Shown here in pieces: positions 8,358-16,814 of a stretch of 64,000 nt of DNA (its first letter is position 1; each line of letters opens with the position of its first letter). The notes under the pieces are model-generated. The model was not told where the DNA came from. It worked only from the letters and a program-made list of their open reading frames with translations, and did no database searches. Origin of the DNA: an uncultured Clostridia bacterium (GTDB lineage: Bacteria > Bacillota > Clostridia > Peptostreptococcales > Anaerovoracaceae); the NCBI GenBank assembly GCA_945928865.1, contig CAMENZ010000002.1:160824-224823 (forward strand). Direction: 5' to 3'. The translations under genes were made by a program, and so were the position numbers.

Positions 8358-10094
8358 TTAAAGTCCGAGAACAAAGTCCATTGGTGCATGAGCAAATTTT
8401 CCTACCATGTAAACTTCATGAGTTAATTTTTCAGTAGTTGTATTGCCTGCCGCTTCAAGAGTATATTCTGCACTTCCTACAGTAAGAGTAATCTTCTTGT
8501 CACCCTTAGTAAGTACATACTTAACTGCTTCCTTAGCGTTAACTTTCTTAACTGTATATCCTTTGAATTTAGCAGCCTTTACTAACTTAGTATCAGCTAC
8601 AAAATGAGTTTTTCTAGCATTTTTTGTTCTGTCATTGATATTATTAATCTGAGTAAAGGATAAAGTATTGAAAAGATTAGTATTTTCTTTGAACTTTTCT
8701 TCTGCAACTTTAATTCCTAACTTTGTAACATAGTCTCTTCCTGCCTTCTTAGAAATCTTATAAGCAGCCTTAACCTTAGCTAACTGATTTTGAACATCTT
8801 TAAGCATCATTTCTTCCTGGAATACATTGTAATCCTTAACACCCTGGCTTAAGAATTCTCTGTCGGATTCAGCTAAACCGTTAACTCTCTTAGAAGCAAA
8901 ATACATGCTGTTAGGGTTGAATTTATTTAAATCAACATGGTATCCCTTATATGTATCTGTAATTCCGGCGAATGTAGGTAAGAACATTGAATGTTCTGCA
9001 TTACCCATAGCAAGCCACTGAACATGGCAGCTGTCGATTGGAAGTTCAGGGAATGTCTGCATAATATGTACATCTGACTGGCGTGTAACCCCGATAGGAC
9101 GACGACCTTCATTTTCAGCCTTCATCATATCAAATTCAGTACCTTCGTATCTGTCACCGAAAATCTTCATTACATCAATAACAGAAACTTTGTTATCAGG
9201 AGTAAAGAATAAAGTATAGAATTCTTCATCGCTATATTTTCCGGTTTTGGAAGGAGCGAAAGTCTGATGTCCTCTCCAAGTTCTCATGTTGGAGTATTCA
9301 CTTCTCTTACCGGCATCGATAGATTCAACTAAATTATATCTACCCTTATCATCCTTTACAACTTTCTTTAACTTACCTAAATTTTCAATAAGGTTCTTAG
9401 AAACGATTACATTTTCTGTATCAGAAGGATCGATCCAGTCGATCATAATCTGATTTCCGAAAACAGCAACCTTATCTGTAGGCATTTTCATAGCTGCATA
9501 AGAATATCCACCGTAGTTTTCAAAAATCCAAGATTCCTTAGGATCTGAGAATAATAAAGTATTCCATTCTTCGCTACCAAATTCATCATGAAGTTTAGCA
9601 CAAACTTCAGCAGCTTCTCTAGCTGTCTTAGCCTGACAAGCAATTAATCCAGGAAGAATAGCTTCTCTTAAACCTGTGCCTGTTTCCTTTGCAGGATCGA
9701 TAGCTTCATATTCTTCGGAAACTCCTGTAGAAATAGTTCCTACTACAGCAAGTCCATATTCGTTCATACAGCTTGCAGGATACATTCCATCTCCACCATC
9801 AGATGCATCAGGTACATAAGTATACTTAAATGTAGTCTTAGGTAAAGGAACCTTGAATCCGTTCTGATCTTCACCTTCATCTACGAAATAACGACCAGCC
9901 TTTGTAACTCTTGGCTGAACCTTAAACATTTTATTGTATGCTCCGGAACCTTGGTCTTCACTTCTTGCGATAAGAGTAGTTCCTTCCTTACAAACGTCCT
10001 TGCCTACATAAAGACCTGTACATGCGAAAGCACCTGCAGTGCTTAGAACCATTGTAGCAACTAAAGCCATTGCTACTAATTTAAGCTTTCTCAT
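8358..10094 (-). CDS. Secreted C69 family dipeptidase
   Basis: The ATG at 10094 has GAAAGGAG upstream and begins a clean signal peptide (MRKLKLVAMALVATMVLSTA) ending AFA before C25. Cys25 in CTGLYVGKD is the predicted N-terminal nucleophile of the Ntn-hydrolase fold, exposed on processing. Family landmarks follow: EGTTLIARSEDQ and a long middle domain with PDNKVSVIDVMKIFGDRYEG. C69 enzymes release dipeptides or act on N-terminal residues. The last 80 residues are outside the usual core and may be a cell-surface or stabilising extension. An in-frame extension to 10142 lacks a good ribosome site. The gene is monocistronic, with its own promoter and terminator. Confidence 0.9.
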   Translation of the reverse strand: MRKLKLVAMALVATMVLSTAGAFACTGLYVGKDVCKEGTTLIARSEDQGSGAYNKMFKVQPRVTKAGRYFVDEGEDQNGFKVPLPKTTFKYTYVPDASDGGDGMYPASCMNEYGLAVVGTISTGVSEEYEAIDPAKETGTGLREAILPGLIACQAKTAREAAEVCAKLHDEFGSEEWNTLLFSDPKESWIFENYGGYSYAAMKMPTDKVAVFGNQIMIDWIDPSDTENVIVSKNLIENLGKLKKVVKDDKGRYNLVESIDAGKRSEYSNMRTWRGHQTFAPSKTGKYSDEEFYTLFFTPDNKVSVIDVMKIFGDRYEGTEFDMMKAENEGRRPIGVTRQSDVHIMQTFPELPIDSCHVQWLAMGNAEHSMFLPTFAGITDTYKGYHVDLNKFNPNSMYFASKRVNGLAESDREFLSQGVKDYNVFQEEMMLKDVQNQLAKVKAAYKISKKAGRDYVTKLGIKVAEEKFKENTNLFNTLSFTQINNINDRTKNARKTHFVADTKLVKAAKFKGYTVKKVNAKEAVKYVLTKGDKKITLTVGSAEYTLEAAGNTTTEKLTHEVYMVGKFAHAPMDFVLGL

Positions 10095-10159
10095 TTTTGC
10101 TCCTTTCAAATACCACTGGTTATAATTCCATAATTCGATCAAAAATCGAACCTGTGATT

Positions 10160-10168
10160 ATTATAACA
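10160..10168 (-). promoter_or_regulatory. Extended -10 promoter of the C69 peptidase gene
   Basis: TGTTATAAT on the minus strand, about 66 bases before the start codon. The -35 region is weak (TTGTAG with a 19-base spacer). Confidence 0.55.
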
Positions 10169-10261
10169 CATTTTCATATTTATGCTACAACTATTTAATA
10201 TTTTTTTATCAAATTTATTCCAAAATCACCTCCCTCTAAGGTAGATTTTTACTTTTAATTT

Positions 10262-10290
10262 TGTTATAATATTTTGTAACCTTTTAGGTT
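10262..10290 (+). promoter_or_regulatory. Promoter and dyad upstream of the ECF sigma gene
   Basis: TGTTATAAT (10262-10270) is an extended -10. Just downstream, AACCT-TTT-AGGTT (10278-10290) is a perfect 5-bp dyad near the predicted transcript start. It could be an operator or a short 5' hairpin. Confidence 0.45.
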
Positions 10291-10324
10291 GTTGGATTGA
10301 GTTATTTATGAAAGGAGAACTTCT

Positions 10325-10831
10325 ATGGGTGATACTTTTGTACAAAACGAAAGTATTGAGATAGTCATTCAGCGTTACAAAGCAACGGTCTACAGTATCG
10401 CATTATCCTATACACAGAATCAAGCAGATGCTGACGACATCTTTCAGGAAGTTTTTATAGTATATTTTAAAAATAAACCTGAATTTAATGATGAGGAGCA
10501 TAGAAAAGCATGGCTTATAAGGACAACTATAAATTGTTCTCTCCATGTGGTAAACAATAGTTTCCGAAAGCGTTCTGTATCAATGGATGAAATGGATGAA
10601 GGCTCATTTCAGTTTGAAAGCAAGGAAGAAAACAGTGTTCACATAGCACTTAGAAGTCTTCCGGAAAAATACAAAATAGTGCTTCAACTATTCTACTTTG
10701 AAGATATGTCCATCGACACTATAGCTAAAACCTTAAAACTTAGCAAGAGCAATGTTAAGGTTCAACTTATGCGTGGGCGTGAAATGATGAAAAAGAAATT
10801 AAGAGAGGAAGGAGAGTATTATGGTCGATGA
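10325..10831 (+). CDS. RNA polymerase sigma factor, ECF type
   Basis: 168 residues with region 2 (about 12-85: ADADDIFQEVFIVYFKNKP, core-binding and -10 recognition) and region 4 (about 108-160: LPEKYKIVLQLFYFEDMSID plus a helix-turn-helix). There is no region 3, as in extracytoplasmic-function sigma factors. GAAAGGAG lies before the ATG. The next gene overlaps by 11 bases and encodes a membrane protein, the usual arrangement for a sigma/anti-sigma pair, so the factor is probably held inactive at the membrane until an envelope signal arrives. Confidence 0.93.
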   Translation: MGDTFVQNESIEIVIQRYKATVYSIALSYTQNQADADDIFQEVFIVYFKNKPEFNDEEHRKAWLIRTTINCSLHVVNNSFRKRSVSMDEMDEGSFQFESKEENSVHIALRSLPEKYKIVLQLFYFEDMSIDTIAKTLKLSKSNVKVQLMRGREMMKKKLREEGEYYGR

Positions 10832-12101
10832 AATTTTTCGCAGTATGAAAAGACAAATGGTTCCAAGTGATCAGGTAGTAAATGATCTTTTAAATAAAAT
10901 CGCAATTTTAGAAGCACAGTCTACTGATAACTCTTCTTCTAATTCAAATACTTTAGATAATGTGCCTACTAAGGAAATTTATCCTAAGAAGAGTAAAAGC
11001 TTTACAAAGACTATTAAATTATACGGAACTATTGCAGTGGCAGGCTTTGTCGTAGTAACAGGAACCTTTGCCCTCTTAGGAGGTCTTAGTTCAGATGATA
11101 AATCCTTAGAAGTATTCAATCAGGTCGTAAATAATAACAATGTGGTTATTCAGGAAGAAATTCCAAAACCTGATGAACCAAAGTCCAATTCAGATAAAAA
11201 AGACGATAAATCCGGTAAATCTAAGGAAGATAAAAAAGCAGCTTCTAAACATAATTCCAAAAAGAAAGATGGAAAGAAATCAACAGAAGGAGATAAAACA
11301 CCTTCTGCTTCAAAGGATAAAAAATCCCCTTCTGAAAACGAAGAAAATGACAATAAGCCAAAGTCCACCCCTCCAAAGGAAGATGATGGCAAAATCACAC
11401 CGGTAAATACACCGAATAATTCCAAAGTAACTCCCGGTATATCCGGTGAAAATAACATTTCTTGGAATAGAGAGATACTTGCAGATGAGCATATTTCTAA
11501 TTTAAGAATTTCCGGTAATAACTATGTAGTTCCAACAGTAGCAGATACCCCTATTACCACCTCTAAGGTTAAGAGCATTTCTCTAAAATTAGATGAAACC
11601 TCTACTACTAATAGAGCAACGGTTGAAGCAACTGTGGAAAAAGTAAAAAATGTATCCCAAGATTTTATGGTAGTCTTAAGTGTAGACGGTTTCACAGAAA
11701 AGTTATTATATATCAATGAGAACTATACTCCATCAAACCTAGGACAGCTTATATCGGATACAGGTTTAGGAAATGCCTTCACTTATCACAACCGTGTTAT
11801 GGTAGAAAATTCTAAAACAGGTTATCCTGCCTATAAACAAGTTAGAGTTACAAATTTAGCAGCTTTAGTTAAGGAACATATACTTGTAAATGACGCTTCA
11901 CCTGCTTCCTACGATTCATACGTAAGTGCTTCAGATTTTGCACTATTTAAGTCGACAAATAATCCATTTGGCAAGAAAATAGACTTTGGTGTATGTAATA
12001 AAGGATATGTGCTTATTAAGATTCCGGGTACGAAAACCTTCACCTTCAATATAGGTGCAGAGAATGCTAAAGCTTTTTTAGGAGCCTTAACCAATAATTA
12101 A
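10821..12101 (+). CDS. Single-pass membrane protein, probable anti-sigma factor with secreted domain
   Basis: 426 residues: a short cytoplasmic N-terminus (1-65), one transmembrane helix (about 66-88), a long Lys/Ser/Glu/Pro-rich linker (about 100-205) with many KK and SK repeats, and a folded-looking extracellular domain (about 210-426). No named domain is recognised. Overlap with the ECF sigma gene and the topology suggest an anti-sigma factor, but I see no zinc-binding anti-sigma motif (HxxxCxxC). The role is inferred from context. The linker resembles wall-spanning spacers, so the outer domain may sense the envelope. Confidence 0.6.
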   Translation: MVDEIFRSMKRQMVPSDQVVNDLLNKIAILEAQSTDNSSSNSNTLDNVPTKEIYPKKSKSFTKTIKLYGTIAVAGFVVVTGTFALLGGLSSDDKSLEVFNQVVNNNNVVIQEEIPKPDEPKSNSDKKDDKSGKSKEDKKAASKHNSKKKDGKKSTEGDKTPSASKDKKSPSENEENDNKPKSTPPKEDDGKITPVNTPNNSKVTPGISGENNISWNREILADEHISNLRISGNNYVVPTVADTPITTSKVKSISLKLDETSTTNRATVEATVEKVKNVSQDFMVVLSVDGFTEKLLYINENYTPSNLGQLISDTGLGNAFTYHNRVMVENSKTGYPAYKQVRVTNLAALVKEHILVNDASPASYDSYVSASDFALFKSTNNPFGKKIDFGVCNKGYVLIKIPGTKTFTFNIGAENAKAFLGALTNN

Positions 12102-12116
12102 AAAAGAATTGAATTC

Positions 12117-12152
12117 AAAAATCGGAGAAGTTAAACCTCTCCGATTTTTTAT
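12117..12152 (+). terminator. Intrinsic terminator of the ECF sigma operon
   Basis: AAATCGGAGA pairs with TCTCCGATTT across a short loop, followed by a T run. Confidence 0.85.
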
Positions 12153-12182
12153 TTACTCTTTTTGTCCTGTAAGTCTCCATTT

Positions 12183-12220
12183 AAAAGACTCCCTGAAAAT
12201 TTTTTTCAGGGAGCCTTTTA
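12183..12220 (-). terminator. Intrinsic terminator of the aminotransferase operon
   Basis: CTCCCTGAAAA pairs perfectly with TTTTCAGGGAG, flanked by AAAAG and CTTTT. It can work in both directions and lies just past the minus-strand aminotransferase gene. Confidence 0.8.
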
Positions 12221-12249
12221 GCTAAAAAAGAAATTGTATCCTATATTTT

Positions 12250-13380
12250 TTATTTCATTGCCTTTGTAAAAGCTTCTGCCATATTGGATTTTGCAGAAAA
12301 ACCTAAGGCTTCTAAAGAATTTTGGAGTGCTTCTAAGGTTTCTTTAACATTATCTTCATAAGCATTCTCGCCCATGTGTCCAATTCTAACTACCTTACCT
12401 TCTAAGCAGCCTAAAGAACCGGAAATCATAATGCCAAATTCATCCTTCATCTTATTTCTAAGTTCTAAATCTAAAACTCCTAAAGGTAATTCAATAGCCG
12501 TTACATTATTAGACCAACCGGATTCAAGATAAAGCTTCAATCCGCCTTGAATAAGGGCTATCCTTGTAGCTTCTGCAATCTTTCTATGTCTTTCTATAAT
12601 GTTTTTATCAGCTAACACATTTTCCAATGCTACTCTAAGACCCATAATATCACTTATCGGCATAGTGTAAGGAAAAGCTTTTTTCTCATAATAATCCTTA
12701 AAAAGTTCTACATTAGCATAGAAAGCCTTAATGGGGATCTTTCTTTCATAAATTTTATTCCAAGCCTTTTCACTAAGCCACATCATAGTTAATCCCGGAG
12801 GCGCCGATAAAGCCTTCTGAGAACCGCCACATAGAATATCAATTTTTGCCTCATCCATGTAAACTTCTTCTCCAAAAATTCCTGCAACTGTATCCACTAC
12901 AGTAAGAATTCCAAATTCAGCAAATAGCTGTCCCATTTCTGTAATTGGATTTATTACTCCGCTAGGAGTATCGCAATGAACAAAGGTTGCATATTTAAAA
13001 TCACTATCTTTCTCTAAAAACTTCCTTAAATCTGCTACATCTACAGGTTTATGATAATCAGATTCATAGAAAACCACTTCACCGCCATAGATTTTTACAA
13101 AATATTCAAAACCCCTTCCAAATATTCCATTATCTACTACTAAAACCCTGTCGCCCTCTTCTGTAAGGGCTGCACAGGCAGCTTCTAAGCCTAAAATCCC
13201 TTCACCACCTAAAATCAAAGCTTGATTTTCAGTATTCGCAGCCTTAGATAAAAGCTGGCAAGTGTCCTTATAAAAGTCAAAGAACTCCATATCCAAATCC
13301 GGATTTGTAAATGCTTGACTTCTGGCTTTCATTACATTGTCCTTGACCATAGTTGGCCCTGCTGTCATTATTTTAGGCAT
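12250..13380 (-). CDS. Class V aminotransferase, alanine-glyoxylate/serine-pyruvate family
   Basis: 376 residues of fold-type I PLP enzyme. The N-terminal TAGPTMV and the LGGEGILGLEAA cofactor loop are typical, and the Schiff-base lysine is K189 in CGGSQKALSAPPGL. Relatives move amino groups between alanine, serine or ureidoglycine and glyoxylate or pyruvate. The exact substrate is not evident. GGAGGG lies before the ATG. It follows an ECF-transporter S-component gene by 71 bases with no terminator between, so the two are probably co-transcribed. That context could mean the transported vitamin relates to PLP metabolism, which is speculation. Confidence 0.85.
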   Translation of the reverse strand: MPKIMTAGPTMVKDNVMKARSQAFTNPDLDMEFFDFYKDTCQLLSKAANTENQALILGGEGILGLEAACAALTEEGDRVLVVDNGIFGRGFEYFVKIYGGEVVFYESDYHKPVDVADLRKFLEKDSDFKYATFVHCDTPSGVINPITEMGQLFAEFGILTVVDTVAGIFGEEVYMDEAKIDILCGGSQKALSAPPGLTMMWLSEKAWNKIYERKIPIKAFYANVELFKDYYEKKAFPYTMPISDIMGLRVALENVLADKNIIERHRKIAEATRIALIQGGLKLYLESGWSNNVTAIELPLGVLDLELRNKMKDEFGIMISGSLGCLEGKVVRIGHMGENAYEDNVKETLEALQNSLEALGFSAKSNMAEAFTKAMK

Positions 13381-13451
13381 ATTTCCCTCCTAGTTTAAAA
13401 CCGATTCAAATAAAATTAATTTTGGATATATTTTTATAAGAATTTAACCTT

Positions 13452-13991
13452 TTATATATATTTTTTAAGTTTCTTAAGCTGATCTGTTACTAAAACAACT
13501 ATAATACCTGCTGATACCACCTGAATAACATTTCCTAATATGGAGCCAAAAGGTGCAACCCAGTTTCCGTATAAAATCACTTCCGCAAAATAATATCCAA
13601 CAACCTTTATTATAAGTGCTGCCACTATAGCTATGCAATAGTTAAATATACTTTTATTAAAAGGCTTCTTTTCCTCAATCAAACCGCTAACATAACCCAT
13701 AGCACCTACAATTACAAAGGTAAAAGGTGCCCAAGTAGTCCATCCGCCCATCAAATCAAATAATGCCATACCGAAAGCTCCTGCTATAGCGCCGGTCTTT
13801 CTTCCATATAAGAAGGCAGCTATGAAAAGTGGTACATTACCTAAATGAATCAATCCACCCTGTCCCATAAAAGGTAATCTAAATCCTATCTGCCATGTTG
13901 CTACAAAGGTTAATGCTATAAATAAGGCATTAACTATTATCATATAAGTGTTGCTTTTGTTGATTGTTTTTGTGTTTTCCATTACTGACAT
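13452..13991 (-). CDS. ECF transporter S component (vitamin uptake)
   Basis: About 179 residues with five or six hydrophobic segments. The signature GGLIHLGNVPLFIAAFLYGR plus GAFGMALFDLMGGWTTWAPF is that of small S components which confer substrate binding on the shared EcfAA'T module. No ATPase or T component is nearby, so it must use an energising module encoded elsewhere. AGAGG 8 bases before the ATG at 13991 fixes the start; the upstream in-frame ATG at 14051 lacks a site. The vitamin cannot be named from sequence. Confidence 0.85.
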   Translation of the reverse strand: MSVMENTKTINKSNTYMIIVNALFIALTFVATWQIGFRLPFMGQGGLIHLGNVPLFIAAFLYGRKTGAIAGAFGMALFDLMGGWTTWAPFTFVIVGAMGYVSGLIEEKKPFNKSIFNYCIAIVAALIIKVVGYYFAEVILYGNWVAPFGSILGNVIQVVSAGIIVVLVTDQLKKLKKYI

Positions 13992-14204
13992 TTCTATAAC
14001 CTCTTCAATATATTTTTCATGAGGATATTTCCTCAAAATCTTACAAAACAATAATACTACAAAACAGATTATAAAAAAATATACAATTTTTATCTTTTTT
14101 TCTAATATCAGTTAGTATTTAAGCTAAAATATTAGCGTATTTTGTATATACATAGTACAAAATCGCAATATTTTAACATAACAGTTATTCATATTAATAT
14201 TTTA

Positions 14205-14385
14205 AGCCAAGAAAAAACCTCCCGATTTCTCGGAAGGTTTTAAGTGCAGCGGACTTATATGGAGGTCGCTGCCTATATTTTCAACAACACTTTCAAAAGT
14301 AACCTTTTGCAATTTTAATTTTTACTCATAAAAACTGTATACAAAATATTTTTTCCCCTACAGCCTTCAACTGAGTACTTGGTTA
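14205..14385 (-). ncRNA. Candidate small RNA or leader RNA ending in an intrinsic terminator
   Basis: On the minus strand a TATAAT (14385-14390) is followed by a structured stretch. ACTCA/TGAGT encloses GCTGTA/TACAGT. GCAGC-GAC/GTC-GCTGC (14246-14272) follows. A strong terminator comes last: AACCTTCCGA, GAAA loop, TCGGGAGGTT, then T6 (14211-14239). The loop of the middle hairpin contains CCTCC, which could pair with GGGAGG in the terminator, a possible antitermination switch. The S-component gene begins about 215 bases downstream. It matches no riboswitch consensus I know. The -35 box is poor. Confidence 0.45.
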
Positions 14386-14549
14386 TTATACTATATTCAA
14401 AAATTAATTACCCCCGCCAATCGGCTAGTTTTTTTGATATTTTTTATGTTTTTTAGACTTTTTTTATGTACAATTTTATATATTTTCAAGAAAAAAAGTG
14501 TACCTTTCTTTTTCATTACCGAAGGCAAGTTTTGTGCTTTAATTTTCAC

Positions 14550-14578
14550 TTGTATATTTGAAATATTTTAGTTATAAT
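14550..14578 (+). promoter_or_regulatory. Sigma-A promoter of the threonine-aldolase-like gene
   Basis: TTGTAT, 17-base spacer, perfect TATAAT (14573-14578), 37 bases before the start codon. The stretch 14401-14549 before it is very AT-rich and shows nothing else. Confidence 0.75.
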
Positions 14579-14614
14579 TATTTAAATAAATAGAAATTAT
14601 GTAGGAGGCTTTTT

Positions 14615-15655
14615 ATGATTTATTTTAGAAGCGATTACAGTTTAGGAGCTCAACCTAAAGTATTAGATGCCATTTCAAAAACTAATATGGCTCATACAGA
14701 TGGCTATGGCGAAGATGTTTTCTCTTATGAATGTGCTGACTTAATCAAAAAACTAATAGACAAACCTGAAGCAAACATTCATTTCATGGTAGGTGGAACT
14801 CCTACTAACACTATAACTATTGCAGCCGCACTGAAACCTTATGAGGGAGTAATTTCTCCTGATGCAGGACACATATATGTTCACGAAACCGGTTCAGTGG
14901 AAGCACATGGTCATAGAGTATTTGCTGCACCTACACCTGATGGCAAGCTCACCCCTGAAGCTATTGAAAAAGTTCTCTTACATCATGAAGATGAACATAC
15001 GGTGATTCCTAAAATGGTCTATATTACCCATCCAACAGAAAATGGCGGTATATACACTAAGGCCGAAATGTCCGCTATAAGTCAACTATGTAAAGAAAAG
15101 GGATTATATCTTTATATGGATGGAGCCAGACTAGGTACCGCCTTAGCTTGTGCAGATAGTGATTTGACTTTAAAAGATATTGCCAACTTAGTTGATGCCT
15201 TCTATATAGGGGGAACTAAACTTGGTGCTTTATTCGGCGAAGCTTTAGTCATTTTAAAGGATGAAATCAATGATCATTTCAGATATATGGTAAAGAGAGC
15301 CTGTGCCCTTCTTGCCAAAGGTAGACTAATCTCTATACAATTAAAAGCACTGCTGGAAGGTGAATCCGATCCTCTAGATCTGGAATCTTCATTATATATG
15401 CAATTATCAAAACATGAAAACAACCTAGCTAAAAAACTGGCAGAGGGCTTAACAAAAAAAGGATACGAATTATGGCTACCTCAGGTAACCAATCAAGTTT
15501 TTTTAATCTTAGATAATACCATCATTGAGAAACTGGAAAAAGACTTTTTCTTCTATACTTGGTGTAAATATGACGAAACCAGATCCGTAATAAGACTTGT
15601 TACAAACTGGAATTCTAAAGAGGAAGAAATACAAGCCATATTAAATGCGCTATAA
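14615..15655 (+). CDS. Threonine aldolase / beta-eliminating lyase family PLP enzyme
   Basis: 346 residues, fold-type I. Landmarks are the N-terminal FRSDYSLGAQPKVL, HTDGYGEDVFS, the aspartate in LYMDGARLGTAL (D169), and the Schiff-base lysine K202 in YIGGTKLGALFGEA. These match low-specificity L-threonine aldolases, which split threonine or allo-threonine to glycine and acetaldehyde. Other members of the beta-eliminating lyase family cannot be excluded. TAGGAGG precedes the ATG. The gene is monocistronic with a clear promoter and terminator. Confidence 0.88.
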   Translation: MIYFRSDYSLGAQPKVLDAISKTNMAHTDGYGEDVFSYECADLIKKLIDKPEANIHFMVGGTPTNTITIAAALKPYEGVISPDAGHIYVHETGSVEAHGHRVFAAPTPDGKLTPEAIEKVLLHHEDEHTVIPKMVYITHPTENGGIYTKAEMSAISQLCKEKGLYLYMDGARLGTALACADSDLTLKDIANLVDAFYIGGTKLGALFGEALVILKDEINDHFRYMVKRACALLAKGRLISIQLKALLEGESDPLDLESSLYMQLSKHENNLAKKLAEGLTKKGYELWLPQVTNQVFLILDNTIIEKLEKDFFFYTWCKYDETRSVIRLVTNWNSKEEEIQAILNAL

Positions 15656-15685
15656 TCTAAATCTCAAAATCTAATAATCGCATTA

Positions 15686-15738
15686 AAAAACTCCCTAATC
15701 AAGTTATTTCAATAATTTGACACGGGAGTTTCTTTTTT
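15686..15738. terminator. Terminator between the threonine-aldolase-like and E2-like genes
   Basis: AAAACTCCC pairs with GGGAGTTTC around a long AT-rich loop, then a T run. It sits between convergent genes. Confidence 0.65.
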
Positions 15739-15760
15739 AACTCATTCAATATATTCTTTT

Positions 15761-16633
15761 TTATTTAACTATGAACTTAGGTTTTTTCTTGATTACATCC
15801 TTATCCCTAACAATTTTTTCCGGCTTTGCTTCTAAAACTTCAGGATTTTTAAAATATCTCTTAAGTTCTTTAAAACAACGAGCATAATAATGACCGTTAG
15901 CAATCCTTTCGTCCGTTACAATTCCTAGTTCTATAACCTTTTTTTCTTCTACATTTTCTCCATTTAGAACAACTCTTTTAATAGGTTGGCCCATAGAACA
16001 GAATATACCTGTAGTTCCAAAATCATAAATATGATGAAATACAGTATTTGCTCTAATAGATGCTAAATTTGTAATAAATAAAGATGTATGGAAAGGACTA
16101 ACATCAATTATAGAAAATGGTAAAGTAATATATTTATCTAAAGTCTTCAAAAATCCTATGGCAGCACCTGTCAAAAACGGTATTCTAAGCAAACCTTTCA
16201 TCAATTTATCCATAGCATTTTCGCTAGCCGGTACACGTGCCTTTTCAATAGCATCATTGACCTTTTCATTTACGGTAAAAATTGTATCATCTAAGTTAAA
16301 ATATACCTTACAAACTGTATCCCCCTCTTTACCCGGTTGAAGAGTAACAAAAGATACACAGAAATGATTTCTGGCATATATTTTTTTATTCATGCAAAAT
16401 CTGTTTAAATATGGATTTTGGGAAACTAATCTTAAATAACCGGCTATGATAACACTCATGTGGTTCATATTAATTCCCTTTTTTCTACATTTAATTATAT
16501 AGTCCTGCATAGAACTCAAATCTATATCATACTTTATGCTGTTTGCTGCATCATATCTTTTAGGCATTATATAAGGAACTATTTCATACATAGGGTCCTC
16601 ACTTCTAACGCGGTAGCCATCTGCTCTATACAT
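15761..16633 (-). CDS. 2-oxoacid dehydrogenase E2-like acyltransferase fold, catalytic motif lost
   Basis: 290 residues resembling the trimeric catalytic domain of dihydrolipoyl acyltransferases and chloramphenicol acetyltransferase. There is no lipoyl or E1/E3-binding domain. Where active E2 enzymes have HRxxDG, this protein reads TDERIANG, so both the catalytic His and the Asp are replaced. Related short E2-like proteins of unknown role occur in Clostridia. It may use a different mechanism or only bind acyl groups. GAAGGAGA precedes the ATG. A dyad spans its -10 box, suggesting local repression. It is a single-gene unit. Confidence 0.75.
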   Translation of the reverse strand: MYRADGYRVRSEDPMYEIVPYIMPKRYDAANSIKYDIDLSSMQDYIIKCRKKGINMNHMSVIIAGYLRLVSQNPYLNRFCMNKKIYARNHFCVSFVTLQPGKEGDTVCKVYFNLDDTIFTVNEKVNDAIEKARVPASENAMDKLMKGLLRIPFLTGAAIGFLKTLDKYITLPFSIIDVSPFHTSLFITNLASIRANTVFHHIYDFGTTGIFCSMGQPIKRVVLNGENVEEKKVIELGIVTDERIANGHYYARCFKELKRYFKNPEVLEAKPEKIVRDKDVIKKKPKFIVK

Positions 16634-16654
16634 ATTTTCTCTCCTTCTCTTGCT

Positions 16655-16691
16655 GTGATATAATTATATCCTATCACTTAAAAAAATACAA
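16655..16691 (-). promoter_or_regulatory. Promoter with overlapping dyad upstream of the E2-like gene
   Basis: On the minus strand TTGTAT (16686-16691), 17-base spacer and TATAAT (16663-16668). GTGATA (16655-16660) and TATCAC (16672-16677) form a 6-bp inverted repeat centred on the -10 box, a likely repressor operator. Confidence 0.6.
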
Positions 16692-16814
16692 TGAATTCCT
16701 TATAATTTATGCTATAATAGACTTATATTTTATAAGATTATTGAAACTTCAGGAGAGTTCATCAAATTACTTTTTCTCAAAATCCGCCTCCCCTGACATT
16801 TTGAAAGGAAAATT

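Noticed and set aside
11140..11458. ORFs overlapping the linker of the membrane partner gene in other frames
   Set aside because: They arise from the Lys/Ser/Glu-rich repeats read out of frame and have no start signals.
14205..14385. TPP, THF, preQ1 or T-box riboswitch
   Set aside because: None of the CTGAGA, T-box GGGTGG or other conserved cores is present.
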